This document shows positions 8,429 to 16,659 of a stretch of DNA of 64,000 nucleotides, piece after piece (the first letter of the stretch is position 1; each line of letters starts with the position of its first letter). The notes under the pieces were generated by a model. That model was not told the origin of the DNA. It was given only the letters and a program-made list of their open reading frames with translations, and made no database searches. The stretch spans positions 1,612,001 to 1,676,000 of the forward strand of contig NZ_CP050133.1 in NCBI RefSeq assembly GCF_011612585.1, read 5' to 3'. The position numbers and the translations under genes are program-made. Origin of the DNA: Streptococcus cristatus ATCC 51100 (GTDB taxonomy: Bacteria; Bacillota; Bacilli; Lactobacillales; Streptococcaceae).

Positions 8429-9234
8429 GCATAAAATAGGCTTTTTGGCACCTATAACCCCATTTCTTCCAAGAGCCATTGGGAGATTCCCACTTCCTAT
8501 TTCCCAAACAAATGAAAACAGCTCCCCAAGCGGGAAGCTTCATTTTAAAATGGGCAATATTCATGCTCATAAGACCACTATCTATTTTTTCGCTCTCTAA
8601 CTTTTTTTCATAAAGTTTTTGAAGTTTAGAAATAATACCGGTAGCACCCTCTGCTTCATCTTTTTTTATGTGAAGAACCTTAGAAAATTTCTGAAAATCC
8701 TTCTCCTTAATACCTGGTGCAATGCGAATGTCAACAGATTCCCATTAACCATTTTTCTCTTCATATCCTACTAAAGTAACTAGAAATAATTTCCCCTCTA
8801 TATGACCACCTGAAAAAAATCCGCTGTAGCACTAAAAAGACCATCGTGATATTGAGGATTAGCTTCTGCAAACAGTATAACATCTTCTTTCTTAAGTTCT
8901 CCATCAACACTAGATAAGGGTTGCTCATCTTCAATCTGTAAGCTCATTTCTGCTGGAAATAACCAAAAGAATGTGCTGTATCTTGAATCTGGACTCATAA
9001 TTTTGTCATAGCTATTCACAAACTCTGCGACTCCTCCCACAAGGAACAAGGAGAAATAACTAACTATAAATAGTAAAGTACATTTTTTTCGAAATATACG
9101 TAACAGATTAAAGAAGAAATAATTAAAAATAATACAAAGAAAATAATTGTATGAGGGTGGAAAAATGTTCTTATGAGATTCTCATATACAATCTCCCACA
9201 ATTTTTGATGATATAAGTTTAGAAATTCTTCCAC
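8424..9234 (-). pseudogene. Decayed two-TM membrane protein gene (two frameshifts and a stop)
   Basis: Reading the minus strand from a GTG at 9234 with an AGGAGAG ribosome site gives VEEFLNLYHQKLWEIVYENL and a first hydrophobic segment (IIFFVLFLIISSLICYVYF). The frame breaks at a run of seven A (9083-9089 on the plus strand shows T7). Adding one base restores a second hydrophobic segment and the stretch VAEFVNSYDKIMSPD. A second break occurs at T7 (A7 on the plus strand, 8813-8819), again cured by one added base, and an in-frame TAA follows near 8741 before WESVDIRIAPGIKEKDF. With both repairs the reading frame is 271 codons ending at 8424. Family not recognised. Confidence 0.75.
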
Positions 9235-9430
9235 TATAACTCTCCTAACTCATAGAATTTTTAGTTCGAGCACAAGCACTCTCCCTGATTTTTGAATGCT
9301 CATAGATTATTGCTCACCAGTCATATCATTATATCATCTTTCATACTTTTTAGCACCTATAGCTTCAAAGCTTACAAAAATGGCAAAAGATGCTATAGTA
9401 GATATAAGAATAATTCTCTTGGAGGTGCCT

Positions 9431-10057
9431 ATGGCAAGCAAGGATCGAGAAATGAAAGCTGTTTCTCCCTTTTTGCAAAAAATCATCAACTGGTCGTCCA
9501 TCATCGGGGCTGTAGGGACAGTGGCCTTTTGCATCTGGGCCTACTATGCAGGGATTCTCCAGTCCAAGGAAACCTTGTCTGCCTTTATCAAACAAGCAGG
9601 CATCTGGGGACCACCTCTGTTTATCTTCCTGCAAATCTTGCAGACTGTCGTGCCCATTATCCCTGGTGCCTTGACCTCTGTAGCAGGCATCTTTATCTAC
9701 GGGCATATCGTCGGCACCATCTACAACTATGTCGGCATCGTCATCGGCTGCGCCATCATCTTCTATCTGGCTCGCACCTACGGACCAGCCTTTGTCCAGT
9801 CCGTCGTCAGCAAGCGGACCTATGACAAGTATGTGGGCTGGCTGGATGAGGGCAATCGCTTTGAGCGTTTCTTTATCTTTATGATGATTTGGCCCATCAG
9901 TCCCGCTGATTTTCTCTGTATGCTAGCCGCCTTGACCAAGATGACCTTCAAAAAGTACATGCTGATTATCGTACTTTGTAAACCCATCACCCTCATCATC
10001 TACACTTACGGACTGACCTATATTATTGATTTCTTCTGGAAATGGCTCGCAAAATAA
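9431..10057 (+). CDS. TVP38/TMEM64 (DedA-like) membrane protein
   Basis: A 208-residue polytopic membrane protein of the VTT/SNARE-associated family. Hydrophobic segments appear near residues 17-37, 55-90, 90-115, 150-170 and 185-205. The family signature is in the middle: IPGALTSVAGIFIYG followed by GIVIGCAIIFYLART, and later FFIFMMIWPISPADFLCMLA. Relatives are suggested lipid scramblases or flippases; the bacterial role is not settled. I use the ATG at 9431 because GGAGG lies 5 nt upstream; an upstream in-frame start at 9296 has none. A TATAGT box with TTACAA 16 bp upstream lies just before. It converges on lytR. Confidence 0.85.
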   Translation: MASKDREMKAVSPFLQKIINWSSIIGAVGTVAFCIWAYYAGILQSKETLSAFIKQAGIWGPPLFIFLQILQTVVPIIPGALTSVAGIFIYGHIVGTIYNYVGIVIGCAIIFYLARTYGPAFVQSVVSKRTYDKYVGWLDEGNRFERFFIFMMIWPISPADFLCMLAALTKMTFKKYMLIIVLCKPITLIIYTYGLTYIIDFFWKWLAK

Positions 10058-10073
10058 GAACCACGGGCATTAA

Positions 10074-10105
10074 AAATCGCTCAAGCTAGTAAGCTTGGGC
10101 GATTT
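10074..10105. terminator. Bidirectional hairpin between the TVP38 gene and lytR
   Basis: AAATCGCTCAAGCT pairs with AGCTTGGGCGATTT (one G.T pair) around a 4-nt loop. On the minus strand the hairpin runs into TTTTTAATG, a good T tract for ending lytR; on the plus strand the tail GTTTATT is weaker. Confidence 0.8.
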
Positions 10106-10107
10106 GT

Positions 10108-11340
10108 TTATTCTGAAGATGCTGATGTTGCTGGGTGATCGGCAGATGATGCTGACGGTGTCGGAGCTGGCGTAGATGCAGGCGCAGAACTTGCTGGCGG
10201 TTCACTGCTAACGCTCGGCTCAGGAGGGGTCGGTGTCGAACTACTATAGTTGGCACCACCATAATTGCTCTCCGTTGGTTGATTGTAAATCGTCTGCTCA
10301 TCATGCTGATAAGTTGCTGAAGAGCTAGAATTAGAAGAGCGCAAGCTTCGGCCTCCCATCAGATCTTCATACAGTACGGCATTGGTTTTCAGAGTCTTAA
10401 CTGAAGACAAGCCCAACGTTTTCCGAATCAAATTTTGCATTTCCAGCAAATGATCAGACGTAACCAGCTGATAGCTACCGCCATCAGCCAAGGTAGCATC
10501 TTCCCCACGTAATTGTTCAGACTGAATGCTTCTAAAGGCGTCTTTGTAACCCAATAACTGAGGGATACTTCCCGCATCCAGCGCTACATTGGTCTGCATA
10601 TTCTTGCTGACTGCTCGCAAAATAGCTTGATAATGGCTAATACTGTTAAGACTGAGCACCTTCTCAACGACCTTTCGGATTACCTCACGCTGACGTTTCT
10701 GACGACCGTAGTCACCCTCTGGATCCTGGTAACGCATGCGGGCATAGACCAAAGCTTGGTCTCCGTTGATCAAATGCTTACCTGGCTCGACAGTTGCAGT
10801 GTATTCTGGTTCATTTTCTTCGATGGAAATTGGGAAATCAAAAGTATTGTTGACTTCAATACCTCCAACTGCATCGACTAGCTGAACCAGTCCTTGCATA
10901 TTGATCATCACATAACGGTCAATATGGATGTTCATCAATTTCTCAATGGTCGCGATGGCCAATTCTGCACCACCATAGGCATAGGCTGCATTTAGCTTGG
11001 CTTCTGTCGTTTCGCCTTTTTCATCGATTTGAGTCAGAATATCCCGCTCCAAACTCATCATGACCGTCTTTTTAGTCTGAGGATTGACGGACAGGAGGAG
11101 CATGGAGTCGCTATTTCCCTTCCAGGTATCAGACCGCGAGCCGCTTCCTGTATCTACCCCCATCAGTAAAACCGTCAAGGGTTTGGTTTCCGCAATAACG
11201 TTCGTCTCATTCCCAAAACCCTTGTAAGTATGGGACAAAGCGTCCGTTGACTGATTGTAAATAGTCCAAGCATAGCCTCCTACCCCAATAGCTGTTACAA
11301 GCAACAGGCTCAAAAACATTCGTACAATTTTTTTTAACAT
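10108..11340 (-). CDS. lytR: LytR-CpsA-Psr family cell-wall glycopolymer ligase
   Basis: A 410-residue LCP-family enzyme that moves lipid-linked glycopolymers (teichoic acids, capsule) onto peptidoglycan outside the membrane. A single N-terminal anchor spans about residues 7-27. The LCP core contains LLMGVDTGSGSRSDTW, the NSDSMLL segment and MSLERDILTQI; conserved Arg and Asp that hold the polyprenyl phosphate are in RSD and in ALVYARMRYQDPEGDYGRQKRQREVI. The last 60 residues are a Ser/Pro/Ala-rich tail, a probable wall-spanning linker. Neighbours GNAT and tsaE occur in the same order as at the pneumococcal lytR locus, which supports the name over the paralogues psr and cpsA. Confidence 0.9.
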   Translation of the reverse strand: MLKKIVRMFLSLLLVTAIGVGGYAWTIYNQSTDALSHTYKGFGNETNVIAETKPLTVLLMGVDTGSGSRSDTWKGNSDSMLLLSVNPQTKKTVMMSLERDILTQIDEKGETTEAKLNAAYAYGGAELAIATIEKLMNIHIDRYVMINMQGLVQLVDAVGGIEVNNTFDFPISIEENEPEYTATVEPGKHLINGDQALVYARMRYQDPEGDYGRQKRQREVIRKVVEKVLSLNSISHYQAILRAVSKNMQTNVALDAGSIPQLLGYKDAFRSIQSEQLRGEDATLADGGSYQLVTSDHLLEMQNLIRKTLGLSSVKTLKTNAVLYEDLMGGRSLRSSNSSSSATYQHDEQTIYNQPTESNYGGANYSSSTPTPPEPSVSSEPPASSAPASTPAPTPSASSADHPATSASSE

Positions 11341-11346
11341 ATTTCA

Positions 11347-11868
11347 TCAATCTATCAGTTTTCCCATCAGGTAAACATCTAGAAATACCCCTTCTCTTAA
11401 ATAGGCCCCTCTTTTTTGCAGGCCTTCGATTTCAAATCCTAATTCTTTATAGAGATGAACAGCTCGCTCATTTCTGACCTGAACAGTCAGTTCCAAACGG
11501 CGAAGACTGCTTCCATTTTCTGCCCAGTCCACAGCTTCTTCTAGCAAGATACGACCGAGGCCTTGATTCCAAAAGGCTTTTTTGACAACGATAAAGACTT
11601 GCCCAATGTGGCGAATCCGCTCATGAAAATCCGCTGTGATACTGACAATCCCAGCGATTTCATTATCAAGCAAGGCCAAAAGATAAAGCTGATTATCCGA
11701 CTCAGCTTGGCGCTGAATGAACTGAGCCATCTGCTCTTCATCCATCAAAATCCCCGCCTCATCCAAGGTCATGTAGTCTGACTCGGATCCGACTTGATTT
11801 AAGAAGCGAATCAAGTCAGCGGCATCTGTCTTTTCTGCCTCCTGCAAGGCCAATTCAAACTCAGCCAT
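11347..11868 (-). CDS. GNAT-family N-acetyltransferase
   Basis: A 173-residue acetyltransferase. The acetyl-CoA pyrophosphate loop appears as NQGLGRILLEEAVDWA near residue 110, preceded by the beta-4 strand IGQVFIVVKKAF and followed by LELTVQVRNERAVHLYKELGFEIEG, the usual C-terminal half. The acceptor is unknown. I use the ATG at 11868 because GGAGG precedes it by 9 nt inside the end of tsaE; a longer frame lies wholly within tsaE. The start overlaps the tsaE stop by 8 nt, and lytR follows after 6 nt, so the three genes form one operon. Confidence 0.87.
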   Translation of the reverse strand: MAEFELALQEAEKTDAADLIRFLNQVGSESDYMTLDEAGILMDEEQMAQFIQRQAESDNQLYLLALLDNEIAGIVSITADFHERIRHIGQVFIVVKKAFWNQGLGRILLEEAVDWAENGSSLRRLELTVQVRNERAVHLYKELGFEIEGLQKRGAYLREGVFLDVYLMGKLID

Positions 11869-12301
11869 GCAGCAATTCCTCCAGCAATTCCTGAGAACGG
11901 CGTCCCTGACTTTCAAAGACTAGCTCGCGACCGTCGTCTTTCTTCACAAGGGTCAGCTTCAGATAATCATCTGGTAAACTCTCACCTAGCAATTCTCCCC
12001 ACTCGATGACCGTAACTCCCTCACCAAAGAGAAAATCATCCAAGTCAATCGAGTCCGGATCTTCACCAATCCGATAAACATCTAAGTGATACAGTGGCAA
12101 ACGTCCTTCATACTCGCGAACAATGGTATAGGTCGGACTTTTGATCATCTGCTTGATGCCCAGACCTTGGGCCAAGCCCTTGGTAAAAGTCGTCTTGCCC
12201 GCACCCAAGTCTCCTGTCAAAACCAAAACATCTTGCTCCTGAAGGAGGCTTCCGAGACGCTGGCCCCAGTCGATTAATTCTTCTTCATTATGACTAAACA
12301 T
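11861..12301 (-). CDS. tsaE: tRNA threonylcarbamoyladenosine biosynthesis ATPase TsaE
   Basis: A 146-residue P-loop ATPase needed, with TsaB, TsaC and TsaD, for the t6A modification at position 37 of ANN-decoding tRNAs. Walker A is LTGDLGAGKTTFTKGLAQ near residue 33, the switch region is IKSPTYTIVREYEG, and the Walker B-like stretch is DLDDFLFGEGVTVIEWGE. I take the ATG at 12301 (MFSHNEEELIDWG), where the family usually starts. No ribosome site precedes it; instead an extended -10 TGGTATAAT ends 6 nt before the ATG, so the transcript may begin at the start codon itself. Confidence 0.92.
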   Translation of the reverse strand: MFSHNEEELIDWGQRLGSLLQEQDVLVLTGDLGAGKTTFTKGLAQGLGIKQMIKSPTYTIVREYEGRLPLYHLDVYRIGEDPDSIDLDDFLFGEGVTVIEWGELLGESLPDDYLKLTLVKKDDGRELVFESQGRRSQELLEELLHG

Positions 12302-12307
12302 TCTTTT

Positions 12308-12313
12308 ATTATA
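12308..12313 (-). promoter_or_regulatory. tsaE extended -10 box abutting the start codon
   Basis: TGGTATAAT on the minus strand leaves six bases before the ATG at 12301. Transcription normally begins about seven bases after the -10, so the predicted mRNA starts at or within one base of the ATG. No ribosome site is present. A TTGAGC hexamer 19 bp upstream is a weak -35. Confidence 0.6.
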
Positions 12314-12461
12314 CCAGAAGATTTGCATTTGCGCTCAATTTTCTAATAGAGGAAGCAAAATGTTTGAAAAAAATTAGATAAGCTTTCGAAATCTTCTAAT
12401 CAAAGCAGGTTACTCGCTTTTATTTAGAAGTAAACTAGAACATTTCCTAAATTTTTCCTAC

Positions 12462-12489
12462 AAAAAAGAAGCTGGAAGATTCCAACTCC
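12462..12489 (-). terminator. Terminator of the purine permease gene
   Basis: On the minus strand GGAGTTGGAA pairs with TTCCAGCTTC (G.T pairs allowed) around a TC loop and is followed by TTTTTTG. It begins 10 nt after the permease stop codon. Confidence 0.75.
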
Positions 12490-12498
12490 TTAGTGTTC

Positions 12499-13920
12499 TT
12501 AAGATAAAGCTAGGCTGATAAAATTAAGGATGAAAAGCAGATTTAAAATCCAAATCATTGGATGCACATCCTTAGCTTGACCTTTAATAACTTTCACAAG
12601 AGCATACATGATAAATCCTGCTGCAATCCCGTTCGTGATACTGTAAGTGAAGCCCATGAAGATAGAAGTAAAGAAAGCTGGGACAGCTTCTGCCATATCA
12701 TCCCACTGGATATTTTTCAGACTGCCAAGCATCATGATCCCTACGACAATCAAAATTGGCGCAGTTGCTGCTGTTGGAACGATGGCCAACAGCGGGCTAA
12801 AGAAGCTAGATACCGCAAAGCAGACCGCTACAACCAAGGCTGTCAAACCAGTCCGTCCGCCAGCTCCGATACCAGCTGCAGACTCTACATAAGTAGTAAC
12901 GTTAGATGTTCCGGCGATTGCACCGATAGTCGTACCGATTAAGTCTGAGTACAAAGCCTTGTCCAAACCTTCTGACTCATGGTTTTCACCAGAGCTTGCG
13001 ACGATACCCACTTTTTCACCAGTTCCGATCAAGGTACCGATAGTATCAAAAATATCAGTCAGAGAGAAGGCTAGGATGGCCATAAATGTTTGAGGCAGAC
13101 GAGCCGTATCAGCAAAGAGAGCTCCCAAACCTTCTGGACCAACTGCCACCCCGAACACTTGTCCAAGTTCTTTCAGAGCTGTTGACAGATTGTGCTGACC
13201 GAAGTCAATCGCAGACAGGTTTACTAAGCCAACAGCAATCGCTACGACTGTCGTTGTAAAGATAGATAAGATAATGCCGCCTTTGATACCCTTGATAACA
13301 AAGAAAACTGTAATCGCTAGGCCAAGCAAGGCAAGTAAAACTGCCGGATTATTGAAATCAACCAGTCCCGGAGTCGCAGCTGAGTTTGCTGTAATAGCAG
13401 CTTTGGCTTGGTCAGCTCCCTTACCGGCTACTACATAGTTGCCAGGATCGATCGAAAACTTCAACAGTCCGGCATTTTTAATCCCTACATAAGCTAGGAA
13501 GACACCGATACCAGCGGAAATAGCTGAACGAAGTGCTGATGGAATAGACTCGATAATAGCCTTCCGAATCTTAGTCAGGGTAATAAAGAGCGAGATCAGA
13601 CCACAGATGAAGACCATGCCCAGAGCTTCTTGCCAAGTATAGCCCAGACTAAAGACAACCGTGAACGTAAAGAAAGCATTGAGACCCATCCCCGGCGCCT
13701 GTGCGTAAGGGAGGTTGGCATAAAAGGCCATCATAAGTGTTCCAGCAACGGAACCGATGATCGTAGCCAGAAAGACACCTTGAGCTGGCATACCCGTTTG
13801 CGACAGCATGGCTGGATTGACAAAGAGGATATAGCTCATAGCAAAGAAAGTTGTTAACCCAGCGAGAACTTCCGTACGAACATCCGTACCGTGCTCTTTG
13901 AGTTTAAATAATTTATCCAT
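12499..13920 (-). CDS. NCS2 (AzgA-like) purine permease
   Basis: A 473-residue transporter with 12-14 hydrophobic segments of the AzgA/PbuG branch of the nucleobase-cation symporters, which import adenine, guanine or hypoxanthine with protons. Family features are the opening FKLKEHGTDVRTEVLAGLTTF, the AYAQAPGMGLNAFF-type helix seen here as PYAQAPGMGLNAFF, FDTIGTLIGTGEKVG, and the TSNVTTYVESAAGIGAGGRTGL segment that lines the substrate site. The substrate within purines is not certain. A PurBox-like sequence at the promoter start point supports purine control. It stands alone with its own promoter and terminator. Confidence 0.9.
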   Translation of the reverse strand: MDKLFKLKEHGTDVRTEVLAGLTTFFAMSYILFVNPAMLSQTGMPAQGVFLATIIGSVAGTLMMAFYANLPYAQAPGMGLNAFFTFTVVFSLGYTWQEALGMVFICGLISLFITLTKIRKAIIESIPSALRSAISAGIGVFLAYVGIKNAGLLKFSIDPGNYVVAGKGADQAKAAITANSAATPGLVDFNNPAVLLALLGLAITVFFVIKGIKGGIILSIFTTTVVAIAVGLVNLSAIDFGQHNLSTALKELGQVFGVAVGPEGLGALFADTARLPQTFMAILAFSLTDIFDTIGTLIGTGEKVGIVASSGENHESEGLDKALYSDLIGTTIGAIAGTSNVTTYVESAAGIGAGGRTGLTALVVAVCFAVSSFFSPLLAIVPTAATAPILIVVGIMMLGSLKNIQWDDMAEAVPAFFTSIFMGFTYSITNGIAAGFIMYALVKVIKGQAKDVHPMIWILNLLFILNFISLALS

Positions 13921-14004
13921 TATAGATAATCTCCTAAATTGTTTTATGGCAACTGATTAAAAGAGAACTCCTGATTTTCTTTAAAACAGTGCTGCTTATT
14001 CGTT

Positions 14005-14017
14005 ATTTACGAACAAT
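14005..14017 (+). promoter_or_regulatory. PurBox-like operator
   Basis: The sequence ATTTACGAACAAT matches the lactococcal/streptococcal PurR box AWWWCCGAACWWT at 12 of 13 positions. It overlaps the predicted transcription start of the purine permease. It also forms half of a TTCGT-N5-ACGAA inverted repeat, so a second, weaker half-site faces it. Confidence 0.55.
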
Positions 14018-14023
14018 ACTATG

Positions 14024-14052
14024 ATTATACTCAAAAACATTCACTTTTTCAA
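14024..14052 (-). promoter_or_regulatory. Promoter of the purine permease gene
   Basis: On the minus strand -35 TTGAAA (14047-14052) and -10 TATAAT (14024-14029) are separated by exactly 17 bp. The leader to the ATG at 13920 is about 97 nt and I see no purine riboswitch aptamer in it. Confidence 0.75.
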
Positions 14053-14084
14053 GTCCATTGCTCCAAAAATTACTTTAAAGTGTC

Positions 14085-14687
14085 TTATTTTTTATTCTCT
14101 CTGCTTAAAAAGAGCAAAGTCATGATTTGGATAAAGGTAAATCCAAGGATAAATACCAGACGATCCTTCTGAAAGGTCTCCAGTAGCTTTTGGAAAACTA
14201 GCTGGGGCCGCGTCACCAGATCCCAGGAGTTGAGGCGGTCATAACGGCCGATATAAATGGCTAGACTCGACAGATAAGACAGAGCCGCAACTGCAAGCAT
14301 ATCCAACCACCAAGTCCACTTCCAGCGCTCACGCAAAATATTCCAGCTTTCAATCCCGCAGTAAATGCCAAATAAAATGCTCGGCACAAAAGCCATAAAT
14401 AGGCGCATGCTAACAGGGTTCCACAGAGTATCTCCCACCCAAGTCATGTGCACCAAGTCTGTCAGCATATAAAAAGTATTAGGATAAAAGGCCAGCCAAA
14501 CCACCAACAAAAGTGGATAAAGCCATTTCTGCTTCTTAGATATCGTCGTTAAGACAGCAGCGTCATAGGCAATTAAGGCCAGAATCATATTCCAGATCAG
14601 GTCTGGTCCCTGAACCGTAATCCCCTGAATATACACAACAAATGCAATTAGTATGAAAAAAATGTGAATGAAAATTGGTTTACGCAT
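14085..14687 (-). CDS. DUF1361 integral membrane protein
   Basis: A 200-residue protein with about six hydrophobic segments. It matches the DUF1361 family through LAFYPNTFYMLTDLVHM near residue 65, where the conserved PN and TD residues occur, and through SSLAIYIGRYDRLNSWD near residue 140. No function has been established for the family. The basic start MRKPIFIHIF and the end LSRENKK suggest a cytoplasmic C-terminus. It is a single gene lying between the purine permease and a divergent HAD phosphatase; a GAGGATC ribosome site lies before the ATG. Confidence 0.85.
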   Translation of the reverse strand: MRKPIFIHIFFILIAFVVYIQGITVQGPDLIWNMILALIAYDAAVLTTISKKQKWLYPLLLVVWLAFYPNTFYMLTDLVHMTWVGDTLWNPVSMRLFMAFVPSILFGIYCGIESWNILRERWKWTWWLDMLAVAALSYLSSLAIYIGRYDRLNSWDLVTRPQLVFQKLLETFQKDRLVFILGFTFIQIMTLLFLSRENKK

Positions 14688-14849
14688 ACAAGATCCTCCC
14701 CTTACTTTAACTCTCTTCGCTCATAGACTGTTAGCAGACATCTTTCGTCTTAGCTATTGAGGAAACATTATACCACAACTTGTGTCATTTTTTCTTAATT
14801 CTGTTATAATAGATTTACTATACTGATTGATACTGTACGAGGAATAAGA

Positions 14850-15662
14850 ATGACGAATAAAGTAATTGCTGTAGATTTGGATGGAACCTTGCTCAATTCT
14901 GAGAGTAAGATTTCTGATTTTACCAAAGAAACTATCCAAAAAATATCGGCTAAAGGACACAAGGTCATCATCACTACTGGCCGCCCTTACCGCATGGCTC
15001 TGAACTTCTATAAGGAATTAGAGCTGAATACCCCCATGATAAACTTCAACGGATCTTTGACCCATATCCCTGAGCAAAAGTGGGAATTTGAACAATCCTT
15101 GACCGTAGACAAGTCTTTCTTGCTGGATATGGTCCAACGAAAAGAAGAAATCGAAGCCGACTTCATCGCTGGAGAATACCGCAAGAAATTCTATATCACA
15201 AATACGAACGAAGAAATCGCAGATCCCAAGCTCTTTGGCATTGATAATTTTAAGCCAGAAAATCAATTTCAAGCGCAGCTGGTCACCAAAAATCCAAATG
15301 CCATTTTGCTGCAAACCCATGCTACGGACAAATATGCTCTGGCTGAAGAGATGAATGCCTTTTACCAGCACGAACTCTCTATCAATACCTGGGGCGGTCC
15401 TCTCAATATCCTTGAGTGCGGCCCTAAAGGTGTTAACAAAGCCTTTGCCCTCCAGTACCTGCTCAACATCCTCAATGTCGATCGCAAGGACCTGATTGCT
15501 TTTGGTGACGAGCACAATGATACCGAAATGCTAGAATTTGCGGGAACAGGCTATGCCATGAAGAATGCCAGCGAAACCCTGCTGCCTTATGCTGACCAAC
15601 AGCTTGAACTCACTAATGACCAAGATGGTGTAGCTCACAAGCTAACTGAGCTCTACTTATAG
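14850..15662 (+). CDS. Cof-type HAD phosphatase
   Basis: A 270-residue HAD hydrolase of the Cof/YidA type (subfamily IIB). Motif I is VIAVDLDGTLLNSESK at the N-terminus, motif II is VIITTGRPY, the lysine motif is in GPKGVNKAFAL, and motif III is LIAFGDEHNDTEMLEFAG. These enzymes dephosphorylate sugar phosphates or related metabolites with broad specificity. It has its own promoter (TATAAT near 14804) and a GAGGAA ribosome site 9 nt upstream of the ATG. A strong hairpin follows the stop codon, so it is monocistronic. Confidence 0.9.
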   Translation: MTNKVIAVDLDGTLLNSESKISDFTKETIQKISAKGHKVIITTGRPYRMALNFYKELELNTPMINFNGSLTHIPEQKWEFEQSLTVDKSFLLDMVQRKEEIEADFIAGEYRKKFYITNTNEEIADPKLFGIDNFKPENQFQAQLVTKNPNAILLQTHATDKYALAEEMNAFYQHELSINTWGGPLNILECGPKGVNKAFALQYLLNILNVDRKDLIAFGDEHNDTEMLEFAGTGYAMKNASETLLPYADQQLELTNDQDGVAHKLTELYL

Positions 15663-15692
15663 AAATCAAAACAAATCAAACAAACATAATTT

Positions 15693-15753
15693 GAACCGCA
15701 CCTCAACTGCCAGACTCTTTCTGTCTAACTGTTGAGATGCGGTTCATTTTTTT
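15693..15753 (+). terminator. Terminator after the HAD phosphatase
   Basis: GAACCGCACCTCAAC (from 15693) pairs with GTTGAGATGCGGTTC (ending 15745) with one mismatch across a 23-nt loop, followed by ATTTTTTT. It lies between two convergent genes and may also slow transcription arriving from the minus strand, though the T tract there is poor. Confidence 0.85.
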
Positions 15754-15781
15754 AGGCAAATTTTCTACTAGACCAAAGATT

Positions 15782-16648
15782 CTATTCTACTTTTCCACCT
15801 TCAACGACGAGGTCATCTGCTTTTGCAGCATCACCGTAGGTTGGGTGAAGAGTCTTTTCATAAGCCTTGTGGAAGAAGTTTTCCTTGCCCAATTTTTCAA
15901 TGTCTTTATTGATGAAATCAAGCAACTCTTTGTTTCCTTTTTGGACTGCTGGTGCGATAGTATCTGGGTCGCCAAGCGAAGTAATTCCTACTTCATATCC
16001 TTTATTTTCAAGAGCCCAAGCTAGAACTTCAGTATTGTCAGTCGAGAAGGCATCTCCACGTCCATCCAAAAGAGCTTGATAAGCGTCACTGTATTGGTCA
16101 TATTTTTGAAGTTTGACTTCTGGGTGATTTTTCTCAAAATAAGTTTCAGCAGTGGTTCCTTTGGTTACAATCAAGGTCTTGCCTTCAAGCTGCTTGACAT
16201 CTGTAATGACACCTTTCTTAGGAGACACAACACCCAGTGAAACCTTCATGTAGGGAAGGGCAAAGTCAACTTGTTTCTTACGTTCGTCTGTAACTGTAAA
16301 GTTGGCAAGGGTGATGTCCACCTTGTTAGAAATCAAGTATTCCGCACGGTTAGCAGCATCGACAGAAACGTATTTCACCTTAACACCGAGGTCTTTGGCC
16401 AGCTGATTTCCCAGTTCGATGTCATAACCTTGGTAAGAACCGTCGTTGTCTACATAACCAAAAGGTTTCTTGTCTCCAAATACAGCAATTCGAAGTTCAC
16501 CACTTTTTTTGATTTCCTCAATAGTGCGAGCTTTAGCAGTAGTTTTGCCAGATGAAGAAGTAGCATTTCCGCCTGAGCTACAAGCTGTGACAAAGATAAG
16601 GGCAAAGGCAAGTGCCAAAACAGTTAAGAGTGATTTGAGTAGTTTCAT
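15782..16648 (-). CDS. Polar amino-acid ABC transporter, lipid-anchored binding protein
   Basis: A 288-residue extracellular solute-binding protein of family 3. A lipoprotein signal covers residues 1-23, with the lipobox VTAC giving the lipidated Cys. The periplasmic-binding fold opens with GELRIAVFGDKKPFGYVDN, and the family signature is GYDIELGNQLAKDLGVKV. The LANFTVTDERKKQVDFALPY stretch is typical of binders for charged or sulfur amino acids. Substrate (Glu, Gln, Arg or cystine) cannot be decided from sequence. It is the last gene of the four-gene transporter operon, 11 nt after the ATPase gene. Confidence 0.88.
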   Translation of the reverse strand: MKLLKSLLTVLALAFALIFVTACSSGGNATSSSGKTTAKARTIEEIKKSGELRIAVFGDKKPFGYVDNDGSYQGYDIELGNQLAKDLGVKVKYVSVDAANRAEYLISNKVDITLANFTVTDERKKQVDFALPYMKVSLGVVSPKKGVITDVKQLEGKTLIVTKGTTAETYFEKNHPEVKLQKYDQYSDAYQALLDGRGDAFSTDNTEVLAWALENKGYEVGITSLGDPDTIAPAVQKGNKELLDFINKDIEKLGKENFFHKAYEKTLHPTYGDAAKADDLVVEGGKVE

Positions 16649-16659
16649 AAGAATCTCCT

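Noticed and set aside
8395..8451. Longer yqeG start at 8451
   Set aside because: The TATAAT box at 8423-8428 and the ribosome site before the GTG at 8394 place the start downstream.
13921..14020. Purine riboswitch in the purine permease leader
   Set aside because: The leader lacks the conserved TATA-N..TTACC-type loops of the aptamer; a PurBox explains regulation better.
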